Shown here piece after piece: positions 1 to 6,093 of a stretch of 7,853 nt of DNA. This DNA comes from Bacillota bacterium (GTDB taxonomy: Bacteria; Bacillota; Clostridia; Peptostreptococcales; Anaerovoracaceae). The stretch is taken from contig JAEDMR010000090.1 in NCBI GenBank assembly GCA_016302925.1, positions 1 to 7,853 of the forward strand, in the 5' to 3' direction. The position numbers and the translations under genes are program-made. The first letter of the stretch is position 1, and each line of letters opens with the position of its first letter. The notes under the pieces are model-generated. The model was given only the letters and a program-made list of their open reading frames with translations, was not told the DNA's origin and ran no database searches.

Positions 1-1
1 G

Positions 2-124
2 TCGTTCTACACATTGCATTTGTATCTTGATGATGTGGCGAACAATTTCAGAAAAGTTCGCCACACAGTCGAAATCCAGCCCAAATGTGGAGAACTGTCA
101 ATCCGTGATGACGCTGGGACCTGA
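2..124 (+). CDS. possible 3' end of an unidentified protein (partial)
   Basis: An open frame enters from the left edge and stops at the TGA at 122-124, giving about 40 residues that begin SFYTLHLYLDD and end SIRDDAGT. The mix of charged and hydrophobic residues looks protein-like, and the frame stays open to the edge. A second frame (from base 3 to the TGA at 171-173) is also open, but its product is less protein-like. I do not recognise the family. A perfect 10-bp inverted repeat (34-43 / 56-65) lies inside it. If real, the gene converges with the leftward thrH-like gene 57 bp downstream. The intervening hairpin has no T-run on the plus strand, so it would be a poor terminator for this gene. 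Whether it is a gene at all depends on sequence to the left. Confidence 0.35.
   Translation, partial: SFYTLHLYLDDVANNFRKVRHTVEIQPKCGELSIRDDAGT
34..65. repeat. perfect 10-bp inverted repeat, 12-base loop
   Basis: TGTGGCGAAC at 34-43 is the exact reverse complement of GTTCGCCACA at 56-65, with an A/T-rich 12-base spacer. It has no U-tract on either side, so it is not a standard terminator. The half-sites are too far apart for a Gram-positive LexA box, which has GAAC and GTTC four bases apart. It may be an operator, an RNA hairpin or chance; it lies in a possible coding tail. Confidence 0.35.
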
Positions 125-131
125 TTACATG

Positions 132-168
132 AAAAAAACAGCCCGCCGAGCAGATGCTCGTCGGGCTG
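132..168 (-). terminator. rho-independent terminator of the thrH-like gene
   Basis: Read on the minus strand, the arm at 157-168 pairs with the arm at 139-150 (CAGCCCG core, one A/G mismatch at 146/161). A further closing pair at 151/156 leaves a four-base loop. Seven Ts follow directly (complement of the A-run 132-138). The hairpin begins 12 bases past the TAA of the gene at 181-786, the classic intrinsic terminator arrangement. Confidence 0.85.
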
Positions 169-180
169 CAGCATGAATAT

Positions 181-786
181 TTACGCTTCCATGGCATTTT
201 TAATGGATGTCAGAAGCTCATCGTAGGTTTCCAGTGCCGGAACATCCGGATTGGCTTCCTTGATGGCATCGGTGGTGCGGAACAGGAACCCGGCCTTGCT
301 GGCACGGATCATGCCCAGATCGTTGAAGCTGTCGCCGCTGGCGATGGTCTGTACACCGGCAGACTGGAGCGCCTTCACCGTGCTATACTTGGAATTTTCA
401 ATTCTCATCTTGAAATCGGTGACTTCGCCGTTTTCGGCCACCACCAGTTCATTGCAGAACAGGGTCGGCCAGCCCAGCTTTTTCATCAGCGGCTGTGCAA
501 ACTGGGTGAATGTATCACTGATAATGACTACCTGGGTGAAAGATCGAAGCTCATCCAGAAATTCCTTTGCACCCGGCATCGGGTCAATCTTTTCGATGGT
601 TGCCTGAATTTCTTTCAGGCCCAGGCCGTGTTCCTTCAGGATGTCCAGCCGATATTTCATCAGCTTGTCATAATCCGGTTCATCACGGGTGGTTTTTTTC
701 AGTTCGGGAATTCCGGTTTCTTCTGCGAATGCAATCCAGATTTCAGGGACCAGGACGCCTTCCAGATCCAGACACGTCATGTACAT
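181..786 (-). CDS. thrH: ThrH-like phosphoserine phosphatase / homoserine phosphotransferase (HAD superfamily)
   Basis: A 201-residue cytosolic HAD-fold enzyme. Its N-terminus, CLDLEGVLVPEIWIAFAEETG, closely matches Pseudomonas ThrH (about 205 residues) as I recall it. That protein dephosphorylates phosphoserine and can transfer the phosphate to homoserine, linking serine and threonine synthesis. HAD motifs visible: D7-L-E9-G (nucleophile D7, with Glu at the second acid as in the phosphoserine phosphatase branch), S90-D91-T92 (motif II), a Lys near 133-138 (motif III) and G151-D152-S-F-N-D156 (motif IV, Mg2+ ligands). The start at 786 is chosen because GGAGG (794-798, minus strand) sits 7 bases upstream. 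The second Met (MTC, from 780) is 13 bases from it and less likely. The frame stays open much further upstream, but only as antisense to the carboxypeptidase gene. It is monocistronic: divergent from its right neighbour and closed by its own terminator. No serA, serC or thr gene is adjacent. The bifunctional activity is inferred from family resemblance; phosphoserine phosphatase alone is the safer call. Confidence 0.9.
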   Translation of the reverse strand: MYMTCLDLEGVLVPEIWIAFAEETGIPELKKTTRDEPDYDKLMKYRLDILKEHGLGLKEIQATIEKIDPMPGAKEFLDELRSFTQVVIISDTFTQFAQPLMKKLGWPTLFCNELVVAENGEVTDFKMRIENSKYSTVKALQSAGVQTIASGDSFNDLGMIRASKAGFLFRTTDAIKEANPDVPALETYDELLTSIKNAMEA

Positions 787-829
787 AGTTTTGCCTCCAA
801 ATAATGTTGTATTTTTAAATATCTTCTTC

Positions 830-857
830 TTTATACCACAATTTCTCCCAATGAAAC
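830..857 (-). promoter_or_regulatory. candidate promoter for the thrH-like gene
   Basis: On the minus strand a TATAAA -10 (complement of 830-835) lies about 44 bases upstream of the ATG. The best -35 at 16-base spacing is GTTTCA (complement of 852-857), only 3 of 6 matches to TTGACA. The -10 is good and the -35 poor, so the assignment is tentative. Confidence 0.4.
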
Positions 858-864
858 GCATATC

Positions 865-893
865 TTGCGAAATTACCAGTTTCCCTGTATAAT
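865..893 (+). promoter_or_regulatory. sigma-A-type promoter for the carboxypeptidase-uvrC operon
   Basis: TTGCGA (865-870), a 17-base spacer and a perfect TATAAT (888-893). The predicted transcription start is near 900, about 37 bases before the ATG at 937. It lies back to back with the candidate leftward promoter in the same 150-bp intergenic region. No operator repeat is obvious. Confidence 0.8.
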
Positions 894-917
894 AAGAACA
901 GTATGAAATTAAAAATA

Positions 918-923
918 AAGGGG
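918..923 (+). promoter_or_regulatory. ribosome-binding site at long spacing
   Basis: AAGGGG is the only Shine-Dalgarno-like stretch before the carboxypeptidase, but it ends 13 bases before the ATG at 937, longer than the usual 5-9. An out-of-frame ATG at 927 lies only three bases after it. The start at 937 is set by the signal peptide that follows it rather than by the ribosome site, and initiation may be inefficient. Confidence 0.5.
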
Positions 924-936
924 AATATGTACTCGG

Positions 937-2319
937 ATGAAAAAAATTCTGAAACAAACGCTGACAACGATACTGATGATAAGCATTCTGCTGACCCAGG
1001 CGGTGGTTTCTGCAGGCTGGCTTCCCGGCAGCACGGCAGCGGCTGCAGAGAGCAAAGATCCGTCCGTCAAGGCTAAAGGCGCCATCGTCTACTGCGCCAC
1101 CACGGGCGAGGTGGTCTGGGAGAAAAATGCGGACAAAAAATATAACCCGGCCAGCATGACAAAGCTGATGACCTGCCTTCTTGCCATCGAAAATCTGGAC
1201 CTGAAGAAGGAAGTGGAAGTGACGGCAGAAGCCACCAATGTAATTCCAACGAAAATCTACCTGCAGGCAGGGGAAAAGATCACCGTGGAGGACCTGCTTT
1301 ACGCAGCACTCCTGGAATCGGCCAATGATGCAGCCATGGCACTGGCCATCGCGACATCCGGCTCCGTCGAAGAATTTGCCAAACTGATGAATCAGCGGGC
1401 GAAATCCATCGGCTGCACGAAAACCAATTTTGTCAATCCGTCCGGACTGGCGGGAGAAGGTCATCGCACAACGGCCAGGGATATGGCTCTGATCAGTGCG
1501 GAAGCATTTCAGAACAGCACGCTGCGAAAAATAGCCGGAACGCTGGAATATACCATTGAAAAGACCAACAAGGCGGAGGAGAGGAAGCTGGAGAACGGCA
1601 ATCTGTTTTTAGACGGCGGTACGCAGAAAATTCCGACCGGAGAGATCAGTGTGAAAAAATACAAGGGTGTGTTCGGCGGCAAGACGGGAACCACAGAGGA
1701 ACAGGTGGCCACTATGACCGTTGGGCTGGACTATGACGGACTGGAACTCTATGCCGTCATCCTGGGCAGCACCATGGATAAGCGGTATTCCGACATCCGC
1801 AAGCTGCTGAACTACGGCAAGGAAAATGTGGCAAAATATGTGGTCTTCGAAAAAGGAACTGAATTCGAGGCGGCCAAGCTGAAAGGCGGAGCCACCAACC
1901 GTGTGAATGGCGCTGCAGCTGACCCAGGCTATATCAATCTGCCGGAAGGTGCCTCCGCCTCTCTGGTCACCACCCAGGCGGTTTATGAAGAGGATCTGAC
2001 CGCACCGGTGAAAAAAGATCAGAAAATCGGAACGGTAGAGATCTACCTGGCAGATGAGCTGGTGCGCAGTATCGACCTTCTGGCAGCCGAAAATGTGGAA
2101 AAAGGCTGGTTCCTGTCCCGCTTCGGCATCACCAATTTCCAGACCGTTGTGATCTGCACCGTGCTGGCACTTGTGGCAGTTTTCTTCATCGCCATCTTCA
2201 CCCTGCGTGCCATCAATATGAAAAAGAAAAAGCGCCGCCGCCAGCAGCAGATCATGGAAGCTGCACGGCGCGAGCTGGAACGGGAGCAGAGCATGAAACA
2301 GAGAGGCTGGCCGTACTGA
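937..2319 (+). CDS. D-alanyl-D-alanine carboxypeptidase (S11 family, PBP5/DacF type)
   Basis: A 460-residue exported penicillin-binding protein that would remove the terminal D-Ala from peptidoglycan pentapeptides, limiting cross-linking. Residues 1-26 form a signal peptide (MKKILKQ, a hydrophobic core, then VVSA before GW); a later cleavage after the A-rich stretch near 37 is also possible. The S11 catalytic triad of motifs is complete: S73-M-T-K76 (nucleophile serine), S128-A-N130 and K249-T-G251, with GGKTGTT as in active enzymes. A PBP5-type C-terminal beta domain probably covers about 290-380. Residues about 402-424 form a full hydrophobic transmembrane helix, followed by a roughly 36-residue tail rich in Lys/Arg (KKKKRRRQQQ, then a charged helical stretch). 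That makes the protein a bitopic membrane enzyme rather than one held by the amphipathic helix seen in E. coli PBP5. It is first in an operon: its TGA overlaps the uvrC ATG. Function is confident; dacA versus dacF naming is not resolvable here. Confidence 0.93.
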   Translation: MKKILKQTLTTILMISILLTQAVVSAGWLPGSTAAAAESKDPSVKAKGAIVYCATTGEVVWEKNADKKYNPASMTKLMTCLLAIENLDLKKEVEVTAEATNVIPTKIYLQAGEKITVEDLLYAALLESANDAAMALAIATSGSVEEFAKLMNQRAKSIGCTKTNFVNPSGLAGEGHRTTARDMALISAEAFQNSTLRKIAGTLEYTIEKTNKAEERKLENGNLFLDGGTQKIPTGEISVKKYKGVFGGKTGTTEEQVATMTVGLDYDGLELYAVILGSTMDKRYSDIRKLLNYGKENVAKYVVFEKGTEFEAAKLKGGATNRVNGAAADPGYINLPEGASASLVTTQAVYEEDLTAPVKKDQKIGTVEIYLADELVRSIDLLAAENVEKGWFLSRFGITNFQTVVICTVLALVAVFFIAIFTLRAINMKKKKRRRQQQIMEAARRELEREQSMKQRGWPY

Positions 2320-4142
2320 TGTTTGATATCAAGGAAAACCTGAAAAAGCTGCCCGATACACCGGGCGTCTACCTTCATAAAGACAAGCTGGGACAGGTCA
2401 TCTATGTGGGCAAGGCCGTTTCCCTGAAGAACCGGGTCCGCCAGTATTTTCAGAGTCCGGCCAACCAGACGCCGAAGGTGCGGGCCATGGTGTCCCATAT
2501 CGCGGAATTCGAGTACATCACCTGCCAGACGGAAATGGAAGCCCTGATCCTCGAGTGCAACCTGATCAAAAAATACGCACCGAAATATAATGTTTTGCTC
2601 CGGGATGACAAAACCTATCCCTACATCAAAGTGACCCTTTCGGAGGACTATCCACGCATTCTCAAGACCCGCCTCATTGCCAGAGACGGAGACAAGTATT
2701 TCGGCCCCTACAGCGATGCCGGGGCAGTCAATCAGATCATCGATCTTCTGAACAAAATATACACCCTCAAGCGCTGCTCGGCGTCCAGGTTTCCGGAGGG
2801 GCACAGGCCGTGTCTCAACTACCATATTCAGGAGTGTCAGGGCGTCTGTACCGGGCAGGTGTCCCGGGAAGCGTATCGGGAATATATCGATGCAGCCGTG
2901 GAATTTCTGGCGGGACATCAGAAAAAGCTGATGGATTATCTGACAGAAAAGATGATGGCCTGTTCGGAAGCCATGCAGTACGAAGCAGCAGCGGTGTACC
3001 GGGACTATATCACGGCGGCGAAATCCATCAGTGAGGTACAGCGGGTGACCATGGTCAACGGAAAGGATCTGGATGTGGTGCTGCCGGTGCGTGCCGGGCA
3101 GGCCCTGTCCGTGGTACTCTTTACCGTGCGTGATGGCAAGCTGTCGGGCAGGGAAACCTTCGCCATGCAGGATGGTGCCGATGATGACTATGACAGCCTG
3201 ATCGGCGGCTTCATCAAGCAGTATTACAGTCAGTGGGCCGTGGTGCCGGGAGAGATTCTGGTGCAGCAGCCGCTGAAAGAAGCGGAACTGATTGAAGCCT
3301 TTCTGGAATCCCAGGGAGAAGGACGCAAGGTTCGCATTTTCGTACCCCAGCGGGGCGATAAAAAAGCCCTGCTGAATCTGGCCCAGCGGGATACGGTGGA
3401 GATGACCAAGAACCTGGAGGAAAAACTGAAGTCCGGGGAAGAGCGGAATCAGGTACTGGTCCGGGAACTGGAAAGCCTGCTGGGATTCCACAAGGAGGCA
3501 TACCGGATCGAGTCCTACGACATTTCCAACACCAACGGCGTGGACACGGTGGGCGCCATGGTGGTCTTTCAGAACCTGAAACCGGTGCGAAAGGATTACC
3601 GACGGTTCAAGATCAAGACCATTGAGGGACCCAACGATTACGGCAGCCTGCAGGAAATGCTGTTTCGCCGGTTCAAACGGGCAGAAGCAGGAGATCCGGG
3701 ATTTAAGACGCTGCCGGATGTAATCCTGATGGATGGCGGACAGGGACAGGTGACGGCGGCAGAGAAGGTGCTGGTGGCCATGAAAATATCCATTCCGGTG
3801 CTGGGCATGGCCAAAGACGACAGCCACAGAACCCGGGCACTGGTCAACGGCCGGGGCGATGAGATTTTGCTCAGCAAGCATCCGCTGCTGTTCCATTACT
3901 GCGGGACGATTCAGGAGGAGGTTCACCGGTTTGCCATCGACTACCACCGGAGCCTTCATAACAAGAATACCATTCGCTCCGTGCTGGATAACATCCACGG
4001 CATCGGTCCGGTAAAAAGAAATGCGCTTCTTTCCCATTTTCAGACGGTGGAGGACATAAAAAACGCAAGTCTGGAAAAGCTAATGGAAGTACCGGGAATT
4101 TCTGAACAAAATGCAAAGGCGATTTTGGAATATTTTAGTTGA
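2319..4142 (+). CDS. uvrC: UvrABC system protein C (excinuclease subunit)
   Basis: A 607-residue, full-length UvrC, the nuclease that makes both incisions around bulky DNA lesions after UvrA/UvrB loading. Domains in order: GIY-YIG nuclease (about 12-92; PGVYLHKD, IYVGKA, R39, E74 in TEMEALILE); a cysteine group C153, C165, C173, C177; UVR motif that contacts UvrB (about 202-237); RNase-H-like endonuclease (about 395-545; D401 in SYDISN, D472 in MDGGQGQ, then HRFAIDYHR with H537/D541 region); and two C-terminal helix-hairpin-helix motifs (HGIGPVKR near 560 and VPGISEQNA near 591). The cysteine spacing (11, 7, 3 intervening residues) is the one reported, to my memory, to hold a [4Fe-4S] cluster in E. 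coli UvrC. The ATG at 2319 shares its A with the preceding TGA, so translation is probably coupled; a GAGAGG lies about 12 bases upstream. No SOS (LexA) box was seen upstream of the operon. No anomaly in length or motifs. Confidence 0.98.
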   Translation: MFDIKENLKKLPDTPGVYLHKDKLGQVIYVGKAVSLKNRVRQYFQSPANQTPKVRAMVSHIAEFEYITCQTEMEALILECNLIKKYAPKYNVLLRDDKTYPYIKVTLSEDYPRILKTRLIARDGDKYFGPYSDAGAVNQIIDLLNKIYTLKRCSASRFPEGHRPCLNYHIQECQGVCTGQVSREAYREYIDAAVEFLAGHQKKLMDYLTEKMMACSEAMQYEAAAVYRDYITAAKSISEVQRVTMVNGKDLDVVLPVRAGQALSVVLFTVRDGKLSGRETFAMQDGADDDYDSLIGGFIKQYYSQWAVVPGEILVQQPLKEAELIEAFLESQGEGRKVRIFVPQRGDKKALLNLAQRDTVEMTKNLEEKLKSGEERNQVLVRELESLLGFHKEAYRIESYDISNTNGVDTVGAMVVFQNLKPVRKDYRRFKIKTIEGPNDYGSLQEMLFRRFKRAEAGDPGFKTLPDVILMDGGQGQVTAAEKVLVAMKISIPVLGMAKDDSHRTRALVNGRGDEILLSKHPLLFHYCGTIQEEVHRFAIDYHRSLHNKNTIRSVLDNIHGIGPVKRNALLSHFQTVEDIKNASLEKLMEVPGISEQNAKAILEYFS

Positions 4143-4168
4143 AAACCATTGGACACTTGTGGTATAGT
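4139..4168 (+). promoter_or_regulatory. candidate promoter for the DUF1292 gene
   Basis: TTGAAA (4139-4144), an 18-base spacer and TATAGT (4163-4168), overlapping the uvrC stop codon. It predicts a leader of about 60 bases that contains a short GGGC/GCCC hairpin (4175-4187) and an A/U-rich TAAGT/ACTTA inverted repeat (4193-4206) followed by a T-run. There is no clear terminator between uvrC and this gene, so read-through from uvrC is also possible. Confidence 0.55.
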
Positions 4169-4237
4169 GGATGTGGGCAAAACGCCCGGAAATAAGTGAG
4201 AACTTAATTTTTTGTAAATCATACATGGAGGAACATT

Positions 4238-4513
4238 ATGGCTGACGAAAGAAACATTGAAGTAGAAGAAACTGAAGTCATCACGCTGGAATTTGACGAT
4301 GGTGCTGAAGTGGAATGTGAGATCATGGGTGTGTTCGACTTTAACGGTAAGGAATACATCGCACTGATCCCGGATGACGGAACCGATGATGTTTACATCT
4401 ACGGCTACCAGGAAGTCGGCGAAGATGAATTTGAACTGGTTGACATCGAAGATGATGCAGAGTTCGAAGCAGTTGTCGCTGAGTTCGACAAGATCATGAT
4501 GGAAGAAGAATAG
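4238..4513 (+). CDS. DUF1292 family protein (YrzB-like), function unknown
   Basis: A 91-residue soluble protein with 34 Asp/Glu and only 3 Lys/Arg. The core pattern, ITLEFDDGAEVECEIMGVFD, then KEYIALIPDD, then DVYIYGYQE and a closing acidic helix EFEAVVAEFDKIMMEEE, fits the DUF1292 family found across Firmicutes (B. subtilis YrzB group), whose molecular role I do not know. In other Firmicutes such genes often lie beside the Holliday-junction resolvase gene yqgF; here the neighbour is uvrC instead. The start is clear: GGAGG at 4227-4231, six bases before the ATG. There is no signal peptide and no membrane segment. The only cysteine is at about residue 28. It is followed after 16 bases by a strong terminator, so it ends a transcription unit. 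The family call is from recalled motif pattern. Confidence 0.82.
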   Translation: MADERNIEVEETEVITLEFDDGAEVECEIMGVFDFNGKEYIALIPDDGTDDVYIYGYQEVGEDEFELVDIEDDAEFEAVVAEFDKIMMEEE

Positions 4514-4529
4514 AACATCTGAAATCAGG

Positions 4530-4565
4530 ATCCCGGGAGAGCACACTTTCCCGGGATTTATTATG
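4530..4565 (+). terminator. rho-independent terminator after the DUF1292 gene
   Basis: ATCCCGGGA (4530-4538) pairs perfectly with TCCCGGGAT (4549-4557). The stem can extend by an A-U and a G-U pair to leave a six-base loop. TTTATTAT follows. The T-tract is interrupted but the stem is very strong. It starts 16 bases after the TAG. Confidence 0.85.
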
Positions 4566-4642
4566 TCATTACGTTATTGCAAGGGTAAACCGTGGCAGGC
4601 GGAAGATGGGAGGGGCCGCAGCTGCAAGAAGAGGAGAAGTAT

Positions 4643-6043
4643 ATGAAAACATACGACATCATCATTGCGGGCGCCGGGGCAGGCGGCGTGTTCATGGCCT
4701 ATGAACTGACGAAGGCCGGCTGCAGCGCGGAGATTCTCATGGTGGATAAAGGCGCGCCGCTGGAGAAGCGGCTCTGCCCGATCAAGAAGGGTGTGACGCC
4801 AACCTGCATCAAATGCAGGCCATGCCACATCATGAACGGCTACGGCGGAGCAGGAACCCTGTCCGACGGCAAGTATAACATCACCACCCAGTTCGGCGGC
4901 GATCTGCATAAATATGTGGGCGTGGAAAAAGCCATGGAACTGATGGAATATGTGGACGATGTGCTTTGCGGATTCGGCGGCAGCGAGGCGAAACTCTACA
5001 GCACCAATAAAGAACTGAAAACCCAGGCACTTCATTACGACCTGCATCTGCTGGAGGCCAAGGTGCGCCATCTGGGAACGGATCGGAACGTGGAGATTCT
5101 GGGCCGCATTTACGACTATATCAGAGATACGGTGGAGTGCCGGTTCCACACCACGCTGGAATCGGTGGAACAGCAGGAAGACGGTACTTTCCTTGTGACC
5201 ACTGATCGGGGCGAGCAGTTTGCCTGCCGTGATCTGGTGCTGGCCACCGGCCGGTCCGGGTCCAAATGGATGGGCAGCGTCTGCGATCACCTGGGCATAA
5301 AGCAAAAAAAGAACCGGGTGGACATCGGCGTCCGTGTGGAACTTCCTGCAGAGATTTTTGCCCACATCACTGATCAGGTCTATGAAAGCAAGTTTGTCTA
5401 TCAGACGGAAAAATACAACGATCTGGTGCGGACCTTCTGCATGAACCCATACGGGGAAGTGGTAGCTGAAAACACCAACGGCATTGTTACCGTCAACGGT
5501 CACAGCTATGCGGATCCGGCACTGCGGACGGAGAACACCAACTTCGCCCTGCTGGTATCCAACACCTTCACCGAGCCGTTTGAAGACAGCAACGAGTACG
5601 GCGAATCCATCGCCCGCCTGTCCAACATGCTGGGCGGCGGCGTGCTGCTGCAGCGGTTCGGTGATCTGGTGAAGGGACGGCGCTCCAGTGAGCGGCGTAT
5701 GGAAAAGTGCTTTACCCGGCCGACCCTGAAGGCCACTGCCGGCGATCTTTCTCTGGTGATTCCGAAGAGGCAGCTGGATGATATCATCGAGATGATTTAT
5801 GCCTTGGATAAGATTGCCCCGGGTACGGCCAATGAAGACACGCTGCTTTACGGTGTGGAGGTCAAGTTCTACAATATGAAGGTGGAAGTGGATGAACACA
5901 TGGAGACGGCGGTGAAAGGGCTGTATGCCATCGGCGACGGCTCCGGGGTGACCCATTCCCTGTCCCAGGCCTCGGCCAGCGGCGTGCTGGTGGCACGGAT
6001 TCTGGCAGAGAAGTACGGGGTGAAACCTGACGGTACAAAGTGA
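4643..6043 (+). CDS. FAD-dependent dehydrogenase, COG2509-like, with N-terminal cysteine cluster
   Basis: A 466-residue cytosolic flavoprotein of unknown substrate. The N-terminal dinucleotide-binding fold is clear: DIIIAGAGAGG with G10-x-G12-x-x-G15, ending in an acidic residue after strand 2 (D35 in LMVDKG). Then come C45, C55, C58, C61 (CPIKKG, then CIKCRPC), the family-type YGGAGTLSDGK (67-77), an ATGRSG (201-206) and the C-terminal FAD segment GLYAIGDGSGVTHSLSQASASG (427-447). The overall pattern matches COG2509, uncharacterised FAD-dependent dehydrogenases. The cysteines could bind an Fe-S cluster or be redox-active; this is inference. The start at 4643 is preferred because GAGGAG (4631-4636) is six bases upstream and the Rossmann strand begins at residue 4. 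An in-frame GTG at 4592 has its own AAGGG (4581-4585) at six bases and would add 17 residues. No clear promoter was found between 4566 and 4642. The right end is closed by hairpins at 6057-6138. Confidence 0.87.
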   Translation: MKTYDIIIAGAGAGGVFMAYELTKAGCSAEILMVDKGAPLEKRLCPIKKGVTPTCIKCRPCHIMNGYGGAGTLSDGKYNITTQFGGDLHKYVGVEKAMELMEYVDDVLCGFGGSEAKLYSTNKELKTQALHYDLHLLEAKVRHLGTDRNVEILGRIYDYIRDTVECRFHTTLESVEQQEDGTFLVTTDRGEQFACRDLVLATGRSGSKWMGSVCDHLGIKQKKNRVDIGVRVELPAEIFAHITDQVYESKFVYQTEKYNDLVRTFCMNPYGEVVAENTNGIVTVNGHSYADPALRTENTNFALLVSNTFTEPFEDSNEYGESIARLSNMLGGGVLLQRFGDLVKGRRSSERRMEKCFTRPTLKATAGDLSLVIPKRQLDDIIEMIYALDKIAPGTANEDTLLYGVEVKFYNMKVEVDEHMETAVKGLYAIGDGSGVTHSLSQASASGVLVARILAEKYGVKPDGTK

Positions 6044-6056
6044 TAAAAACCGTCCT

Positions 6057-6092
6057 GCTTCAAATCATTTTGAGAAACCAATCTTTTGAAGC
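6057..6092 (+). other. hairpin preceding the terminator, with an alternative fold
   Basis: GCTTCAAA (6057-6064) is the exact reverse complement of TTTGAAGC (6085-6092), around a 20-base loop. Within it TCAAA (6060-6064) can instead pair with TTTGA (6069-6073), so two exclusive folds are possible. One base separates it from the terminator stem at 6094. No T-run follows directly. Confidence 0.5.
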
Positions 6093-6093
6093 G

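Noticed and set aside
40..59. LexA (SOS) box
   Set aside because: GAAC and GTTC are present but 12 bases apart instead of four, and they are not next to a promoter.
154..804. 216-codon plus-strand frame over the thrH-like gene
   Set aside because: Exact antisense of a clear HAD enzyme, with no ribosome site and no domain.
927..1076. 49-residue frame starting at the ATG just before the carboxypeptidase
   Set aside because: The ATG is only three bases from AAGGGG, too close for efficient initiation, and the product is an out-of-frame reading of the signal peptide region with no protein-like pattern. A regulatory upstream frame is possible but unsupported.
787..1464. Upstream extension of the thrH-like frame on the minus strand
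   Set aside because: The frame stays open into the antisense of the carboxypeptidase, but it would run through two promoters; GGAGG at 794-798 and the HAD N-terminus fix the start at 786.
2043..4037. 664-codon open frame on the minus strand
   Set aside because: It is antisense to the carboxypeptidase tail and uvrC, both certain genes. Its product is rich in His, Gln, Phe and Leu with no recognisable domain, typical of the complement of a codon-biased gene, and it has no ribosome site of note.
4149..4168. TTGGAC with TATAGT as a promoter
   Set aside because: The spacer is only 8 bases. TTGAAA at 4139-4144 with an 18-base spacer is the better -35 for the same -10.
4574..5956. 460-codon open frame on the minus strand
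   Set aside because: Antisense to the flavoprotein gene, with His/Gln-rich composition and no recognisable motif; its apparent length follows from the codon bias of the sense gene.
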